Of a DNA stretch of 64,000 bases, positions 34,361 through 43,526 are shown piece by piece. How positions within the stretch are numbered: the stretch's first letter is position 1; every line of letters starts with the position of its first letter. Origin of the DNA: Pasteurella sp049941595 (GTDB taxonomy: Bacteria; Pseudomonadota; Gammaproteobacteria; Enterobacterales; Pasteurellaceae); assembly GCA_049941595.1 (NCBI GenBank), contig JBNFNA010000007.1, positions 120,110-184,109 on the forward strand. The letters are read 5' to 3'. Under the pieces are notes generated by a model that worked only from the letters and a program-made list of their open reading frames with translations, was not told the DNA's origin and ran no database searches. A program made the translations under genes and the position numbers.

Positions 34361-35806
34361 TCAAACTTTCAAACAAAGGTATTTCATTTCCAAAAATTCT
34401 TCAATCCCGTAACGGGAACCTTCACGCCCTAAGCCTGATTCTTTGACACCACCAAATGGCGCCATTTCGTTGCTGATTAAGCCTTCATTAATACCCACGA
34501 TGCCATATTCCAAGGCTTCAGACACACGCCAAATGCGTGAAATATCTTGTGTGTAGATATAAGAAGCCAAACCAAACTCGGTGTCGTTCGCCATTTCAAT
34601 CACTTGTTCTTCAGTATCAAACTTAAAGATCGGTGCTAATGGTGCAAAGGTTTCGTCTTTGGCAACCAACATAGATTGTGTCACATCACGCAATACAGTT
34701 GGTTCAAAGAAAGTGCCTCCACGGCTGTGGCGCTGACCGCCGATCACTAAATTTGCCCCTTTCGCTGTCGCATCTTCGATATGTTCTTGAATTTTTTTGA
34801 CCGCACTTTCGCTGATTAATGGCCCGATATTCACGCCTGTTTCATTCGCACTGCCGACTTTAAATTCTGAAACTTTATGGCTAAATTGTTCGACAAAACG
34901 CTCATAAATGCCTGACTGAACATAAATGCGGTTAGTACAAACACAAGTTTGTCCACTGTTACGGAATTTTGATGCGAGAATGCCTTCAATCGCATTCTCC
35001 AAATCTGCATCATCAAACACGATAGACGGCGCATTACCACCTAACTCAAGTGATAGTTTTTTCACTGTATTTGCTGATTGTGCCATTAAGATTTTACCCA
35101 CACGGGTTGAGCCAGTGAACGTCACTTTACGGACGATTGGATTTTCAGTAAGTTCCTTACCAATCTCAATCGCATTAGTTGAAGTAATTACATTAAACAA
35201 TCCCGCAGGAATGCCTGCTTGATGTGCTAACTCTGCTAATGCCAACGCTGAAAGTGGCGTTTCTTGTGCGGGTTTTAACACAATGGCACAGCCCGCCGCA
35301 AAAGCGGGCGCAGCCTTACGAGTAACCATTGCATTAGGGAAGTTCCAAGGGGTGATCGCAGCCACTACGCCAATCCCTTGTTTGATCACAAGTAAACGGT
35401 GATTAGCTTTGTCTTGTGGTAGCACATCACCGTAAATGCGTTTTGCTTCTTCCGCAAACCATTCAATAAAACTCGCACCATATAAAATCTCACCGCGGCT
35501 TTCGGCAATTGGCTTCCCCTGTTCAAGGCTCAAAAGTTGTGCTAGCTCTTCTTGGTTAGCGATAACTAAGTCATACCAACGGCGTAAAATATTCGCTCGC
35601 TCTTTGGGTGTCACTCTCTGCCATTTTTTCTGTGCTTTTGCCGCACATTCAATCGCATATTGGGTTTCAACCGCCGTTAAATCAGGCAATTCACAAATCA
35701 CTTCATTCGTTGCAGGGTTGGTGACGGAAAATGTTTTGTGATTTTTCGCCTCCACATATTCGCCATTAATATAGGCTTTAGTTTTAAGTAGAGAAAATTG
35801 TTGCAT
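34361..35806 (-). CDS. gabD: Succinate-semialdehyde dehydrogenase (aldehyde dehydrogenase family)
   Basis: 481-residue NAD(P)-dependent aldehyde dehydrogenase. The NAD-binding PWNFPNAM and FTGSTRVGK, the catalytic glutamate in LELGGNAPSIVFDDAD and the catalytic cysteine in SGQTCVCTNRIYV are intact. Overall similarity is to the GabD branch (oxidation of succinate semialdehyde to succinate). No gabT is in the window, so the exact aldehyde is uncertain. ATG 35806 follows GAGAGGT. Divergent from the flavin reductase gene. Confidence 0.85.
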   Translation of the reverse strand: MQQFSLLKTKAYINGEYVEAKNHKTFSVTNPATNEVICELPDLTAVETQYAIECAAKAQKKWQRVTPKERANILRRWYDLVIANQEELAQLLSLEQGKPIAESRGEILYGASFIEWFAEEAKRIYGDVLPQDKANHRLLVIKQGIGVVAAITPWNFPNAMVTRKAAPAFAAGCAIVLKPAQETPLSALALAELAHQAGIPAGLFNVITSTNAIEIGKELTENPIVRKVTFTGSTRVGKILMAQSANTVKKLSLELGGNAPSIVFDDADLENAIEGILASKFRNSGQTCVCTNRIYVQSGIYERFVEQFSHKVSEFKVGSANETGVNIGPLISESAVKKIQEHIEDATAKGANLVIGGQRHSRGGTFFEPTVLRDVTQSMLVAKDETFAPLAPIFKFDTEEQVIEMANDTEFGLASYIYTQDISRIWRVSEALEYGIVGINEGLISNEMAPFGGVKESGLGREGSRYGIEEFLEMKYLCLKV

Positions 35807-36044
35807 CTGACCTCTCAACAATAAATGAATAAACGTCTTAAACGACTCAGGTTATCCCATTGTACGCCTCAAGCGGATAAATAACATAAAAAGTACCACT
35901 TAGATGAAAATTCCTATGAAATACCGATTATTTTTGCGTGTTTTTTATCTAATCCCTAAAAATTAAATGGATTTGTGCTATCATTTGTTAAATAAATGTT
36001 TCAAAAGTTGATTTACATCAAGAATAAGAAAGAAGGAAATCACT

Positions 36045-36548
36045 ATGCTCACGCCTATTCAACAGCATTTTCGTGATGCAATGGCAAAACTTGCCGCTGG
36101 AGTAAATATCATCACCACCAATGGTGAAGCTGGAAAATGCGGATTAACTGCCACCGCAGTCTGCTCGGTCACAGACACGCCACCTACGATCCTTGCTTGT
36201 ATTAACCAACAAAGTTTAATGAATGAAATCTTTCAAAAAAACAAACGCCTTTGCGTAAATATCCTCAATGCGGATCAAACCAAGTTAGCAGAACACTTTG
36301 CCGGCTTTTGCGAGAGCTGTATGGACGAACGTTTCTCGTGGGATATTTGGCACCCACAGCAAGAACCATTGGCGCCACCAAGGTTAAAAGAAGCGCTTGC
36401 TAATCTCACAGGCAATGTGGTTGATATTCAAGAAATAGGTACCCACTCTGTTTTTCTAATTGAGCTTGATGAAATCCAACTCAACGAATCGCAGCAAAAT
36501 ACCCAATCTTTGGTGTATTTCTCACGCAACTTCCATCAGGTGGGTTAA
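36045..36548 (+). CDS. HpaC-like flavin reductase
   Basis: 167-residue FMN/FAD reductase-like protein. The LAAGVNIITTNGEAGKCGLT start and SVTDTPPTILACINQQS segment match the flavin reductase domain of HpaC, which supplies reduced flavin to 4-hydroxyphenylacetate monooxygenase. No monooxygenase subunit (HpaB) is near, so the partner is unknown. AGAAGGAA precedes the start. Confidence 0.87.
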   Translation: MLTPIQQHFRDAMAKLAAGVNIITTNGEAGKCGLTATAVCSVTDTPPTILACINQQSLMNEIFQKNKRLCVNILNADQTKLAEHFAGFCESCMDERFSWDIWHPQQEPLAPPRLKEALANLTGNVVDIQEIGTHSVFLIELDEIQLNESQQNTQSLVYFSRNFHQVG

Positions 36549-36567
36549 AGCCTATTTTAGATAAAAC

Positions 36568-36600
36568 AAAAGCGACTCGATTTGAGTCGCTTTTTTATTT
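36568..36600. terminator. Bidirectional terminator between flavin reductase and ftsX
   Basis: AAAAGCGACTC (36568-36578) pairs with GAGTCGCTTTT (36584-36594) around a 5-nt loop. T-rich runs follow in both directions, serving two convergent genes. Confidence 0.9.
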
Positions 36601-36631
36601 ATTTGAAGACCGAACAAAAGTGCGGTCGATT

Positions 36632-37567
36632 TTAGCTTTTTTTCTCGAGTAAACGGATGTGGCGGGTGGCGGCGATCCACGCACTGACGTAGCCGACAAC
36701 AGCACATATGATCAACACAAAAAGAAATTCTGCGAAGTTGATGCTGTTGAGTTCAAAAGTGACTGCGAAAATATCGGTCACATATTTCACCGCACTTGTG
36801 AAATAACCGATCACTAATGAGCTGAGTAAGCACGCCAATAAACCGCCAAAGACAGCGTAAATAATACCAGTATATAAAAACGGGCGGAGGACAAATTGAT
36901 CGGTCGCACCGAGTAATTTCATTATTGTAATATTCGCTTGGCTGCTATAAACGTCAGAGCGAATGCTGTTACCAATCACTAAAAACACCGCTAAAGTCAT
37001 TAACACTGCACAGAAAATCGCAACGTGCGCCACCAGCCAAGTCAGTGCAGTCAATTTTTCTAACCAATCATTATCCAAACGCACTTCTTGTACACCTTTG
37101 ATTTTGTCTAAATTCGCACGCAATTCCGCACGTTTTTTCGATTCATTATAAGGTTTAGTCGGTTTAATCATTACCACTGCGGGCAAAGGATTGTCGTCTA
37201 AAATATCCAGCTCGTTGCCAAAACCAGACCAATCACGAAACGAATTTAAACTTTCTTGGCGTGAAATATAATTGAGTGATTCCACCCCTTCTTGTTGGCG
37301 GATTTTTTCCACCACCACATTGGCATCTTCTTCACTCAAGTTTTTGTGCAAATAAATGGTTAATTCGCTTTCAGGGTAAAACTGCGTTGTAGCGTGATGT
37401 ACATTTTTCCACAGCAAATAGCTCACCATTGGAATAGTAAGCGACACGCTGATCACTAAAATCGTCAACAGCGTGCCAAAACGGCGTTTCATTAAATCTG
37501 CAAACACACCACGCAACACATATTGCATTTGTACCCAAAACGGGGCTTCGATACGGCGAGTAGTCAT
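36632..37567 (-). CDS. ftsX: Cell division protein FtsX
   Basis: 311-residue inner-membrane partner of FtsE. An N-terminal membrane segment (TLLTILVISVSLTIPMVSYLL), a periplasmic domain of about 120 residues, then three more membrane segments. In relatives FtsEX uses ATP to switch on EnvC and its amidases at the septum. envC is also in this window. It lies 11 bp after ftsE. Confidence 0.95.
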   Translation of the reverse strand: MTTRRIEAPFWVQMQYVLRGVFADLMKRRFGTLLTILVISVSLTIPMVSYLLWKNVHHATTQFYPESELTIYLHKNLSEEDANVVVEKIRQQEGVESLNYISRQESLNSFRDWSGFGNELDILDDNPLPAVVMIKPTKPYNESKKRAELRANLDKIKGVQEVRLDNDWLEKLTALTWLVAHVAIFCAVLMTLAVFLVIGNSIRSDVYSSQANITIMKLLGATDQFVLRPFLYTGIIYAVFGGLLACLLSSLVIGYFTSAVKYVTDIFAVTFELNSINFAEFLFVLIICAVVGYVSAWIAATRHIRLLEKKS

Positions 37568-37578
37568 CTGTTTTCCCC

Positions 37579-38229
37579 TTAACGTAAATAGCCTTGCTCA
37601 AGCACTAAGCAAGGTTTTGGTTTTTGTTGAATAATGCCCAAATCGTGAGTCGCGATTAACACTGTCATTCCAAGCTGGTTCAATTCTTCAAATAAGCTGA
37701 AAATTTCAATCGACAATGCATTGTCTAAATTACCTGTTGGCTCGTCAGCAAGTAATAACTGCGGTTTATGCACGATCGCACGTGCGATATCCACACGTTG
37801 TTGCTCACCGCCTGATAAATGCACTGGCAAATGATTGGCACGATCACGCAAACCCACACGATCAAGCGAAGCCAACGCCCGGATTTCTGCTTCTTTAGGG
37901 TGAATACCCGCAATAATCAACGGCAACGCCACATTATCTACAATCGAGCGATCCACTAATAAACGATAGTCTTGATGCACCATACCGATTTGTCTGCGTA
38001 AAAACGGGATTTCATAGCTGGATAAACGTGTAATGTCGTGGCCGTTAAACCAAATCTGCCCACCATTAGCACGCTCCATCCCCATAATTAATTTCAACAG
38101 CGTACTTTTCCCTGCACCAGAGTGACCAACCACATAAGTCATACTGCCCACAGGCAAATGAAAACTGATATTTTGTAACGCAGGCTTACCGCCGAGATAT
38201 GCCTTGCTGACATTGGAAAATCTAATCAT
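37579..38229 (-). CDS. ftsE: Cell division ATP-binding protein FtsE
   Basis: 216-residue ABC ATPase. Walker A is GHSGAGKSTLL (about residues 36-46), the signature LSGGEQQRVDIARA and Walker B LLLADEPTGNLD follow, and the switch histidine is in IATHDLG. Forms the FtsEX complex. Part of the ftsY-ftsE-ftsX operon, 73 bp after ftsY. Confidence 0.97.
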   Translation of the reverse strand: MIRFSNVSKAYLGGKPALQNISFHLPVGSMTYVVGHSGAGKSTLLKLIMGMERANGGQIWFNGHDITRLSSYEIPFLRRQIGMVHQDYRLLVDRSIVDNVALPLIIAGIHPKEAEIRALASLDRVGLRDRANHLPVHLSGGEQQRVDIARAIVHKPQLLLADEPTGNLDNALSIEIFSLFEELNQLGMTVLIATHDLGIIQQKPKPCLVLEQGYLR

Positions 38230-38302
38230 TTTTTCATCTTAACTATCATATTGTGAATGAAATCAGGCATTGCTCAACAATACCCGATAGCGCAAAACTC
38301 GA

Positions 38303-39817
38303 TTATTCTTCGTGAACAAATAAAGCCTCAATAAATTCGTCTGCTTTAAATTCACGTAAATCTTCGATTTTCTCACCAACGCCAATATAGCGAATTGGTA
38401 AATTAAATTGATCGGCAATCGCAAAAATCACACCGCCCTTCGCAGTACCGTCTAATTTGGTCAAGCTAATCCCCGTTAAACCCACAGCCTCGTGGAATAA
38501 TTTCGCCTGACTAATCGCATTTTGACCGGTTCCCGCATCAAGGGTAAGCATAATTTCGTGCGGTGCAGTTTCGTCATATTTTTTCATTACACGAACGATT
38601 TTTTTCAATTCGTCCATTAAGTTATTTTTATTTTGTAAACGGCCTGCGGTATCTGCGATTAACACATCAACATTGCGAGCCGCCGCTGATTGCATTGCAT
38701 CGAAAATCACAGAAGCCGAATCTGAACCGGTGCTTTGTGCCACAACAGGAATATTATTACGCTCGCCCCACACCTGTAATTGCTCTACTGCTGCCGCACG
38801 GAACGTATCGCCCGCCGCTAACATTACCGATTTGCCTTCATTTTGGAACTTGCGAGCCAATTTACCAATGGTTGTGGTTTTGCCCACACCATTCACCCCC
38901 ACCATTAAAATCACATAAGGCTTTTTGCTTTGGTCGATTACTAACGGTTGTGCAACAGGTTTTAAAATCTCCGCCATTTCCACTTTTAATTGTTGATACA
39001 ACAATTCTGCGTCTTGCAATTGTTTACGGCTGGCGTGTTGCGTTAAGTTATTGATAATTTTTGTAGTGGTCGGCACACCTAAATCGGCCACCAGCAATTG
39101 TTCTTCTAATTCTTCGAATAACTCATCGTCAATTTTCTTGCCTAAGAAAAAGCTACGGAAACCCGCGCCAATATTTTGCTTGGTTTTTAATAGCCCTTTC
39201 ACTAAACGGCTGAAAAAGCCACCTTCACTTGGTTTTTCTTGTTCTTGTCGCACAGTAGCTAATTCTTGTTCATTTTCGACCGCACTTTCTTCAACCAAAG
39301 TCTCTTCAACAGCTGGCTCATCAACAATTGGAGCAGTTTCTACTTGTGAAAGTTCAACTGCTAGAGTTTCTTCTTGTTTAGGTTCTGGAAGCACTTGCTC
39401 ATCAGCAACTTCTTCAACCACTGCTTCGCTCGCTAGAATTTGAGCCGGCTCAACAGTTTCTGGTTCTTGAGGTACAATAGAAGGGATTTCTGTTTCTGTT
39501 TCTGTTTCTGTTTCTGTTTCTGTTTCTGTTTCTGTTTCTGTTTCTGTTTCTGTTTCTGTTTCTGTTTCTGTTTCTGTTTCTGTTTCTACAAGATGTTGTT
39601 CTGATGCTGAAGATAAAACTTCATCAGAAACGACCGCACTTTCTGCGGGTTGTGCTTGCTCAAGTGCTGTTTCAGCTTCCACTTGAGAAGATTCAATAGA
39701 TTGAGTTTCTGTCGATTGTGTTTCAGGGGATTGGGTTTGTGCTTCGTCTTGCGCTTCTTTCTTTTTACCTAAACCTAACCAAGACCAAAAGCCACCTTTT
39801 TTATTGTCCGCCGCCAT
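38303..39817 (-). CDS. ftsY: Signal recognition particle receptor FtsY
   Basis: 504-residue SRP receptor GTPase. The N-terminal acidic A domain (about residues 1-200) is Glu/Thr/Gln-rich and holds a long Glu-Thr repeat at about residues 77-110. The NG domain follows, with GVNGVGKTTTIGKLA, DTAGRLQNKNNLM and TKLDGTAKGG. Two uptake signals in the A domain each encode Ser-Ala-Val after Glu. It is first gene of the ftsYEX operon and divergent from the lipoprotein gene. Confidence 0.97.
   Translation of the reverse strand: MAADNKKGGFWSWLGLGKKKEAQDEAQTQSPETQSTETQSIESSQVEAETALEQAQPAESAVVSDEVLSSASEQHLVETETETETETETETETETETETETETETETETEIPSIVPQEPETVEPAQILASEAVVEEVADEQVLPEPKQEETLAVELSQVETAPIVDEPAVEETLVEESAVENEQELATVRQEQEKPSEGGFFSRLVKGLLKTKQNIGAGFRSFFLGKKIDDELFEELEEQLLVADLGVPTTTKIINNLTQHASRKQLQDAELLYQQLKVEMAEILKPVAQPLVIDQSKKPYVILMVGVNGVGKTTTIGKLARKFQNEGKSVMLAAGDTFRAAAVEQLQVWGERNNIPVVAQSTGSDSASVIFDAMQSAAARNVDVLIADTAGRLQNKNNLMDELKKIVRVMKKYDETAPHEIMLTLDAGTGQNAISQAKLFHEAVGLTGISLTKLDGTAKGGVIFAIADQFNLPIRYIGVGEKIEDLREFKADEFIEALFVHEE
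39487..39588 (-). repeat. Hexanucleotide tandem repeat in ftsY (16 perfect TTTCTG units plus one variant)
   Basis: TTTCTG is repeated 16 times from 39487 to 39582, followed by TTTCTA. On the coding strand it reads GAAACA, giving (Glu-Thr)n. As the unit is six bases, gain or loss keeps the frame and only changes linker length. Confidence 0.98.
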
Positions 39818-40060
39818 AATTTTCTCTCATTTAATTACATAGCTAAATTCAAAACTTAATGGCGCATTTTAACACCGAATAGCAAAACGATGAAAAAAAT
39901 CTCACTCAGTTAGACAAAATTCCATTATAATTTGTAAATTTGAGTGTAAAAATCAAAAATAGGTGTAAAATACACATAAATTTAGTACGGATATTAACCG
40001 TATTTTCCCGTTTTTTTAACATGGACAAAGGACTAAGACATGAAAAAATCAATTATCAAA
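39812..40060. repeat. Duplicated ftsY-start/lipoprotein-promoter segment, copy 1
   Basis: This segment runs from the ftsY start codon region across the divergent intergenic space into the lipoprotein signal peptide. It has a diverged copy at 42155-42403, with shared blocks such as TTTGTAAATTT, GTGTAAAAATCAAAA and AAGGACTAAGA next to the start codon. Confidence 0.75.
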
Positions 40061-41104
40061 ACCAGCACATTTATCGGCTTATCTAGCTTACTTGTAGCCT
40101 GTGGAGGCGGCGGTGGCGGTGCGGGAAATGCCACAGCTGATAATGCAGCACAACCTATCAACCCACAAGTGCAAGCTCAGCCTCAATCTCAACCCCTATC
40201 AAAGGCAAGCGAGCCCGCAAAAGCAGAAACAAACGTGTCTGCAGACAATAAGAAAAACCCAGCTAAGCCGACTGTTCAAGCACCATCACAACCACCAGAA
40301 GCGAGAGAGAATGCACAATCGCAAGGTAGAAATAAGCGTGATGTGGCAGAAATGAATAAACCAAGAACAAACGTTTGGACTGGACGTTGTGAAACGAAAG
40401 ATTTTTGTAGTTCAGAATACAAAGATACGTTAAATGTGTACGATTTAAAGACATCTGAAAGTATAGAAAATTCCAATGTTCATATTACCGCTGAAGAACA
40501 AAATACATTGCAATTAAAGCTCGGAGAGAATACAAAAGAACATTATAGTTTCCGCCTTTTAGGTAGTTCCCAAGAAGATGCATCAATTTACTATGGATAT
40601 CGCAAAAGAGCTAATAGCGATAAGCAAGGCACACATTATGAGTTACTACATGCGACAAATAATGATTTTACTCATAATACACTACCAGAACAATTTTCTG
40701 CGACTTATAAAAAAATGAAAGGTTTTATTTATACACCTCAAAGTTATTCTAGAGCAGCTAAAACAGATGAAACTATTTTAAAATACGGTGATGTTGAGTT
40801 TAGATATCAAGATGGCGATATTAAAGATGGGAAAATTTATGATTCAACATTAAACGCAGATAGAACAGATCCTATTTTTACCATTACAGGAAAAAATGAA
40901 AATCTCACTATTGAATCAACAAACTCTGTGCCAGCACCGATTTCTCCAAGACAAAAAGGTATTATTACAGTTAAATTTGTAGATTCAAGTATAAATGCAA
41001 AAGACTATAAATACTTAATTGGATCAGGAAAAAGTTCTTCTGGCGGTCAAGAAGTAGGCTGGATTGGATTAATTTTTGCAGAAAAACAAGATCCGAAAAA
41101 ATAA
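40040..41104 (+). CDS. Slam-type surface lipoprotein A
   Basis: 354 residues. The signal peptide ends in the lipobox LVAC (Cys21), followed by a poly-Gly and Gln/Pro/Ala-rich linker to about residue 110. The globular part starts with a close cysteine pair (C117, C123) and then runs in alternating strands: YYGYRKRA, GDVEFRYQDGD, FTITGKNENLTIES, ISPRQK, and ends GLIFAEKQ. That C-terminal pattern resembles the eight-stranded handle barrel of TbpB/fHbp-like Slam substrates. It is homologous to lipoprotein B at 42382 and near a slam gene. Ligand unknown. Confidence 0.85.
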   Translation: MKKSIIKTSTFIGLSSLLVACGGGGGGAGNATADNAAQPINPQVQAQPQSQPLSKASEPAKAETNVSADNKKNPAKPTVQAPSQPPEARENAQSQGRNKRDVAEMNKPRTNVWTGRCETKDFCSSEYKDTLNVYDLKTSESIENSNVHITAEEQNTLQLKLGENTKEHYSFRLLGSSQEDASIYYGYRKRANSDKQGTHYELLHATNNDFTHNTLPEQFSATYKKMKGFIYTPQSYSRAAKTDETILKYGDVEFRYQDGDIKDGKIYDSTLNADRTDPIFTITGKNENLTIESTNSVPAPISPRQKGIITVKFVDSSINAKDYKYLIGSGKSSSGGQEVGWIGLIFAEKQDPKK

Positions 41105-41131
41105 CAAAGTACACAATTGATTATTCAAATT

Positions 41132-41160
41132 AAGGCGGAAATATTCCGCCTTATTTTTCC
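41132..41160 (+). terminator. Terminator of lipoprotein A
   Basis: AAGGCGGAA (41132-41140) pairs with TTCCGCCTT (41144-41152) around ATA, then ATTTTTCC. Confidence 0.88.
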
Positions 41161-41332
41161 TATTCTTCAACTACTCCCGCCTATATTTTCATTACTTCAA
41201 TATAAAATAACGTCACCATACTGAAATCGTTACATCTTTAATTATGGACAATTTTTATGCCTGTCAATGGTGTATGAGGAAGTCATTCGCAGCGCCAATG
41301 ATATTTAGCTTGAATACAGAAAAGGAATCCTT

Positions 41333-41464
41333 ATGAATCGTACAATGAAAGTGAGTCTGCTATTTGGTTTATCCAATTTATTAATCGCTTGTGGGGGCGG
41401 GAGCGATACCTCAGCCATTCCAAACAATGATCCTAGTGATATTGCCCAATATCAGCCCATCTGA
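41333..41464 (+). pseudogene. Truncated third lipoprotein gene
   Basis: ATG 41333 after AAAGGAA begins a 43-codon frame with an intact signal peptide and lipobox (LLIAC, Cys20, then GGGSD), ending at TGA 41462. After a one-base shift, proline- and asparagine-rich linker-like sequence continues (DIPNLPSTPTPHSNQKAGEH) to about 41565, but no barrel domain follows. A terminator at 41682 still sits where the end of a gene would be. It could still produce a tiny lipopeptide. Confidence 0.7.
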
Positions 41465-41681
41465 TATTCCAAATCTTCCTTCAACACCTACTCCCCACTC
41501 CAACCAGAAAGCAGGAGAACACCTAATCAACCACGAAAAAAGACAACGATATCAACACAAAAGATAAATTGCTTGCCCCCTCTGTCACAGCAAACATCAT
41601 CCGTAAAAAACAAGATAATTAATCCTTAGTCTAGAAAAAAAAGACAAGGCGAGAATTCGTCTTTAAACTTAACAACCTAAT

Positions 41682-41712
41682 TTAGGGCGGTATTCCGCCC
41701 TAATCTCATTTT
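41682..41712 (+). terminator. Terminator behind the truncated lipoprotein gene
   Basis: TTAGGGCGG (41682-41690) pairs with CCGCCCTAA (41695-41703) around TATT, with a moderate T-rich tail. Confidence 0.75.
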
Positions 41713-41785
41713 AACTTCGCCTTATCATAGGCACTTGAAAACAGAACCTTCCTGAAATGATGAAAAGAAATCTCCCTCTCACACC

Positions 41786-42060
41786 TTAAAAGGTGAAGTG
41801 CGTATTATTGCGGGTTTATGGCGTGGGCGTAAGTTGCCTGTGGTTTTCTCAGAAGGATTATGCCCAACAGGTGATCGGGTAAAAGAAACCTTATTTAGCT
41901 GGCTGATGTCTTATATTGTTGATGCCGTCTGCTTAGATTGCTTTGCAGGCAGTGGCTCTCTCGGCATAGAAGCCCTGTCTCGCCAAGCCAAATAGGTATC
42001 ATTTTTAGAGTTGGATAAAAATGTTGCTCGGCAATTAAATCGTTAAAATGCACTGCACCG
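41786..42060 (+). pseudogene. Broken copy of the rsmD 5' half
   Basis: Translates closely to the intact rsmD at 43527 (GEVRIIAGLWRGRKLPVV, DCFAGSGSLGIEALSRQAK). The start codon is out of frame. A CAG codon has become TAG (41993-41995). The frame then continues (FLELDKNVARQLN) to a small deletion, after which similarity stops near 42060. The remaining half, including the DPPF catalytic motif, is absent. Confidence 0.9.
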
Positions 42061-42154
42061 TAATCCATCAACTTCACACCTAACATTTGAAAGGAGCTCC
42101 GCACTTTTTTAATATTCAGTATATCAACTCGTCTATCATCTTGTGTTTCTTTAT

Positions 42155-42403
42155 TTTTACCCATTGCCACAATTTAATCACGTATCTAAATTCCAAAAAC
42201 TTAATGACAGATTCCAACATCACATAACAAAACAATGGAAAAATCTCATTTCATTAGATGGAATGATATGATTTTTGTAAATTTAAGTGTAAAAATCAAA
42301 ATTCTATGTAAAATGCTCTTATTTTTAGTGCGGATATTGCAGTATTTTTCCGTTTTTTTAATATAAATGAAGGACTAAGATATGAAAAAAGCAATCATCA
42401 AAA
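42155..42403. repeat. Duplicated ftsY-start/lipoprotein-promoter segment, copy 2
   Basis: Resembles 39812-40060 from the ftsY start region (reverse strand, here GTGGCAATGGG in place of ATGGCGGCGG) to the lipoprotein signal peptide. It proves that a piece of ftsY was copied together with the lipoprotein. The ftsY part here is a nonfunctional stub. Confidence 0.7.
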
Positions 42404-43482
42404 CTAGCGTACTTATAGGGGTATCTAGCTTACTCGTAGCCTGTGGAAGCAGCAGTGGTGGCGGTTCTAATGCCAATCCAGAAAACAATGCGGAACCAAT
42501 TAACCAGCCGGTAGCAACTAAACCTCAAGCAACGTCTGAAGGACATCAAAGCAACGATGTTCAACAGCCACCTAAAGCTCAAGAAGAACACAATAGACCT
42601 AAAACAGAAACTGTTCAAAAAGATAAAATAGAAAGAGAAAAAGAAAGAGAAAGACAAGAAGAACCTAATTCACTATCAGAAGAAGGTTATTCGCTTCCTT
42701 CAATACTTACACCTGATATGATTTTGGAACAAAGTAAATCCTGGGAAGTTAAATGTGTATCCTCTAGCACAGATTATTGTAATACATCGTCAGATATACA
42801 AAATACCACAGTAGCAATCTACAAATTGACTACTGAAGAAAGTAGCCTAGATAGTAAAGATAAAACTACCGAAGTTAAGGAACAAGATATTATCTTAACA
42901 AGCGATAATCATAAGAAAAAAGAATTTTCAGGTACTGAATACAAGTTTCAGCTATTAGATAATATAAATAGTTATTATGGCTACAGACAAAGAGCACTAA
43001 ATGATCATTCTGGAAGCTATTATCAATATATATATGCATTTAATCCAGATTATGAAAATCAATCTGCATTAGATACCAATTATAGTGCAAAATACATTGG
43101 TGAATTTCTCTATAGTCCATACAGTGGTTCAGATAAGACAACAAATAATATTACAAAATCAGGTAATGTTGATATTACGTATACTGATGGAAAAGTAGTA
43201 GGAACAGTAAAAGATCGCGATTCAAATGTTTATGGCTACACATTATTTAATATCAGTGGTGATCAAAAGTCTTTAATAATAGAGTCTACACCTAATACAG
43301 GAAATACTATTAGCCCAAATCAAAAAACTAGCCTAGATGTTAAATTCATTAACTCAAATAAAAATACTAATGATAGAAAATATATTTTAGGTACCGCCGT
43401 TGCCAGCCCAAGTTCTGGTAATAACCAAAATTATGTAGGCTTCTCTGGCGTACTATACGCTGAAAAACAAAATAACAACTAA
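42382..43482 (+). CDS. Slam-type surface lipoprotein B
   Basis: 366 residues, homologous to lipoprotein A along its length. The signal peptide and lipobox are nearly the same (LVAC, Cys21). A Ser/Gly/Asn/Pro linker includes a Lys/Glu/Arg-rich stretch at about residues 80-95. The close cysteine pair is C125/C133, with C-X7-C instead of C-X5-C. The C-terminal strands (YYGYRQRA, GNVDITYTDGK, ISPNQK, YVGFSGVLYAEKQ) match, but the middle differs strongly, as expected of exposed loops. It lies immediately upstream of intact rsmD and slam. Confidence 0.85.
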   Translation: MKKAIIKTSVLIGVSSLLVACGSSSGGGSNANPENNAEPINQPVATKPQATSEGHQSNDVQQPPKAQEEHNRPKTETVQKDKIEREKERERQEEPNSLSEEGYSLPSILTPDMILEQSKSWEVKCVSSSTDYCNTSSDIQNTTVAIYKLTTEESSLDSKDKTTEVKEQDIILTSDNHKKKEFSGTEYKFQLLDNINSYYGYRQRALNDHSGSYYQYIYAFNPDYENQSALDTNYSAKYIGEFLYSPYSGSDKTTNNITKSGNVDITYTDGKVVGTVKDRDSNVYGYTLFNISGDQKSLIIESTPNTGNTISPNQKTSLDVKFINSNKNTNDRKYILGTAVASPSSGNNQNYVGFSGVLYAEKQNNN

Positions 43483-43489
43483 TAACTCC

Positions 43490-43517
43490 GAGGCACTACG
43501 GTGCCTCTTCCTTTTTA
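43490..43517 (+). terminator. Terminator of lipoprotein B
   Basis: GAGGCAC (43490-43496) pairs with GTGCCTC (43501-43507) around a TACG tetraloop, then TTCCTTTTTAT. Confidence 0.88.
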
Positions 43518-43526
43518 TAAATTAAT

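Noticed and set aside
38563..39443. Plus-strand open frames across ftsY
   Set aside because: They are antisense shadows of a conserved gene with no start context or family resemblance. The same holds for other antisense frames over conserved genes in the window.
39487..39588. Repeats in ftsY as a CRISPR-like array
   Set aside because: The units are contiguous 6-mers without spacers and lie within a conserved reading frame.
41895..42170. Reverse-strand open frame of 91 codons
   Set aside because: It runs antisense through the broken rsmD copy. Its first codons are an ftsY start stub. It is not a real gene.
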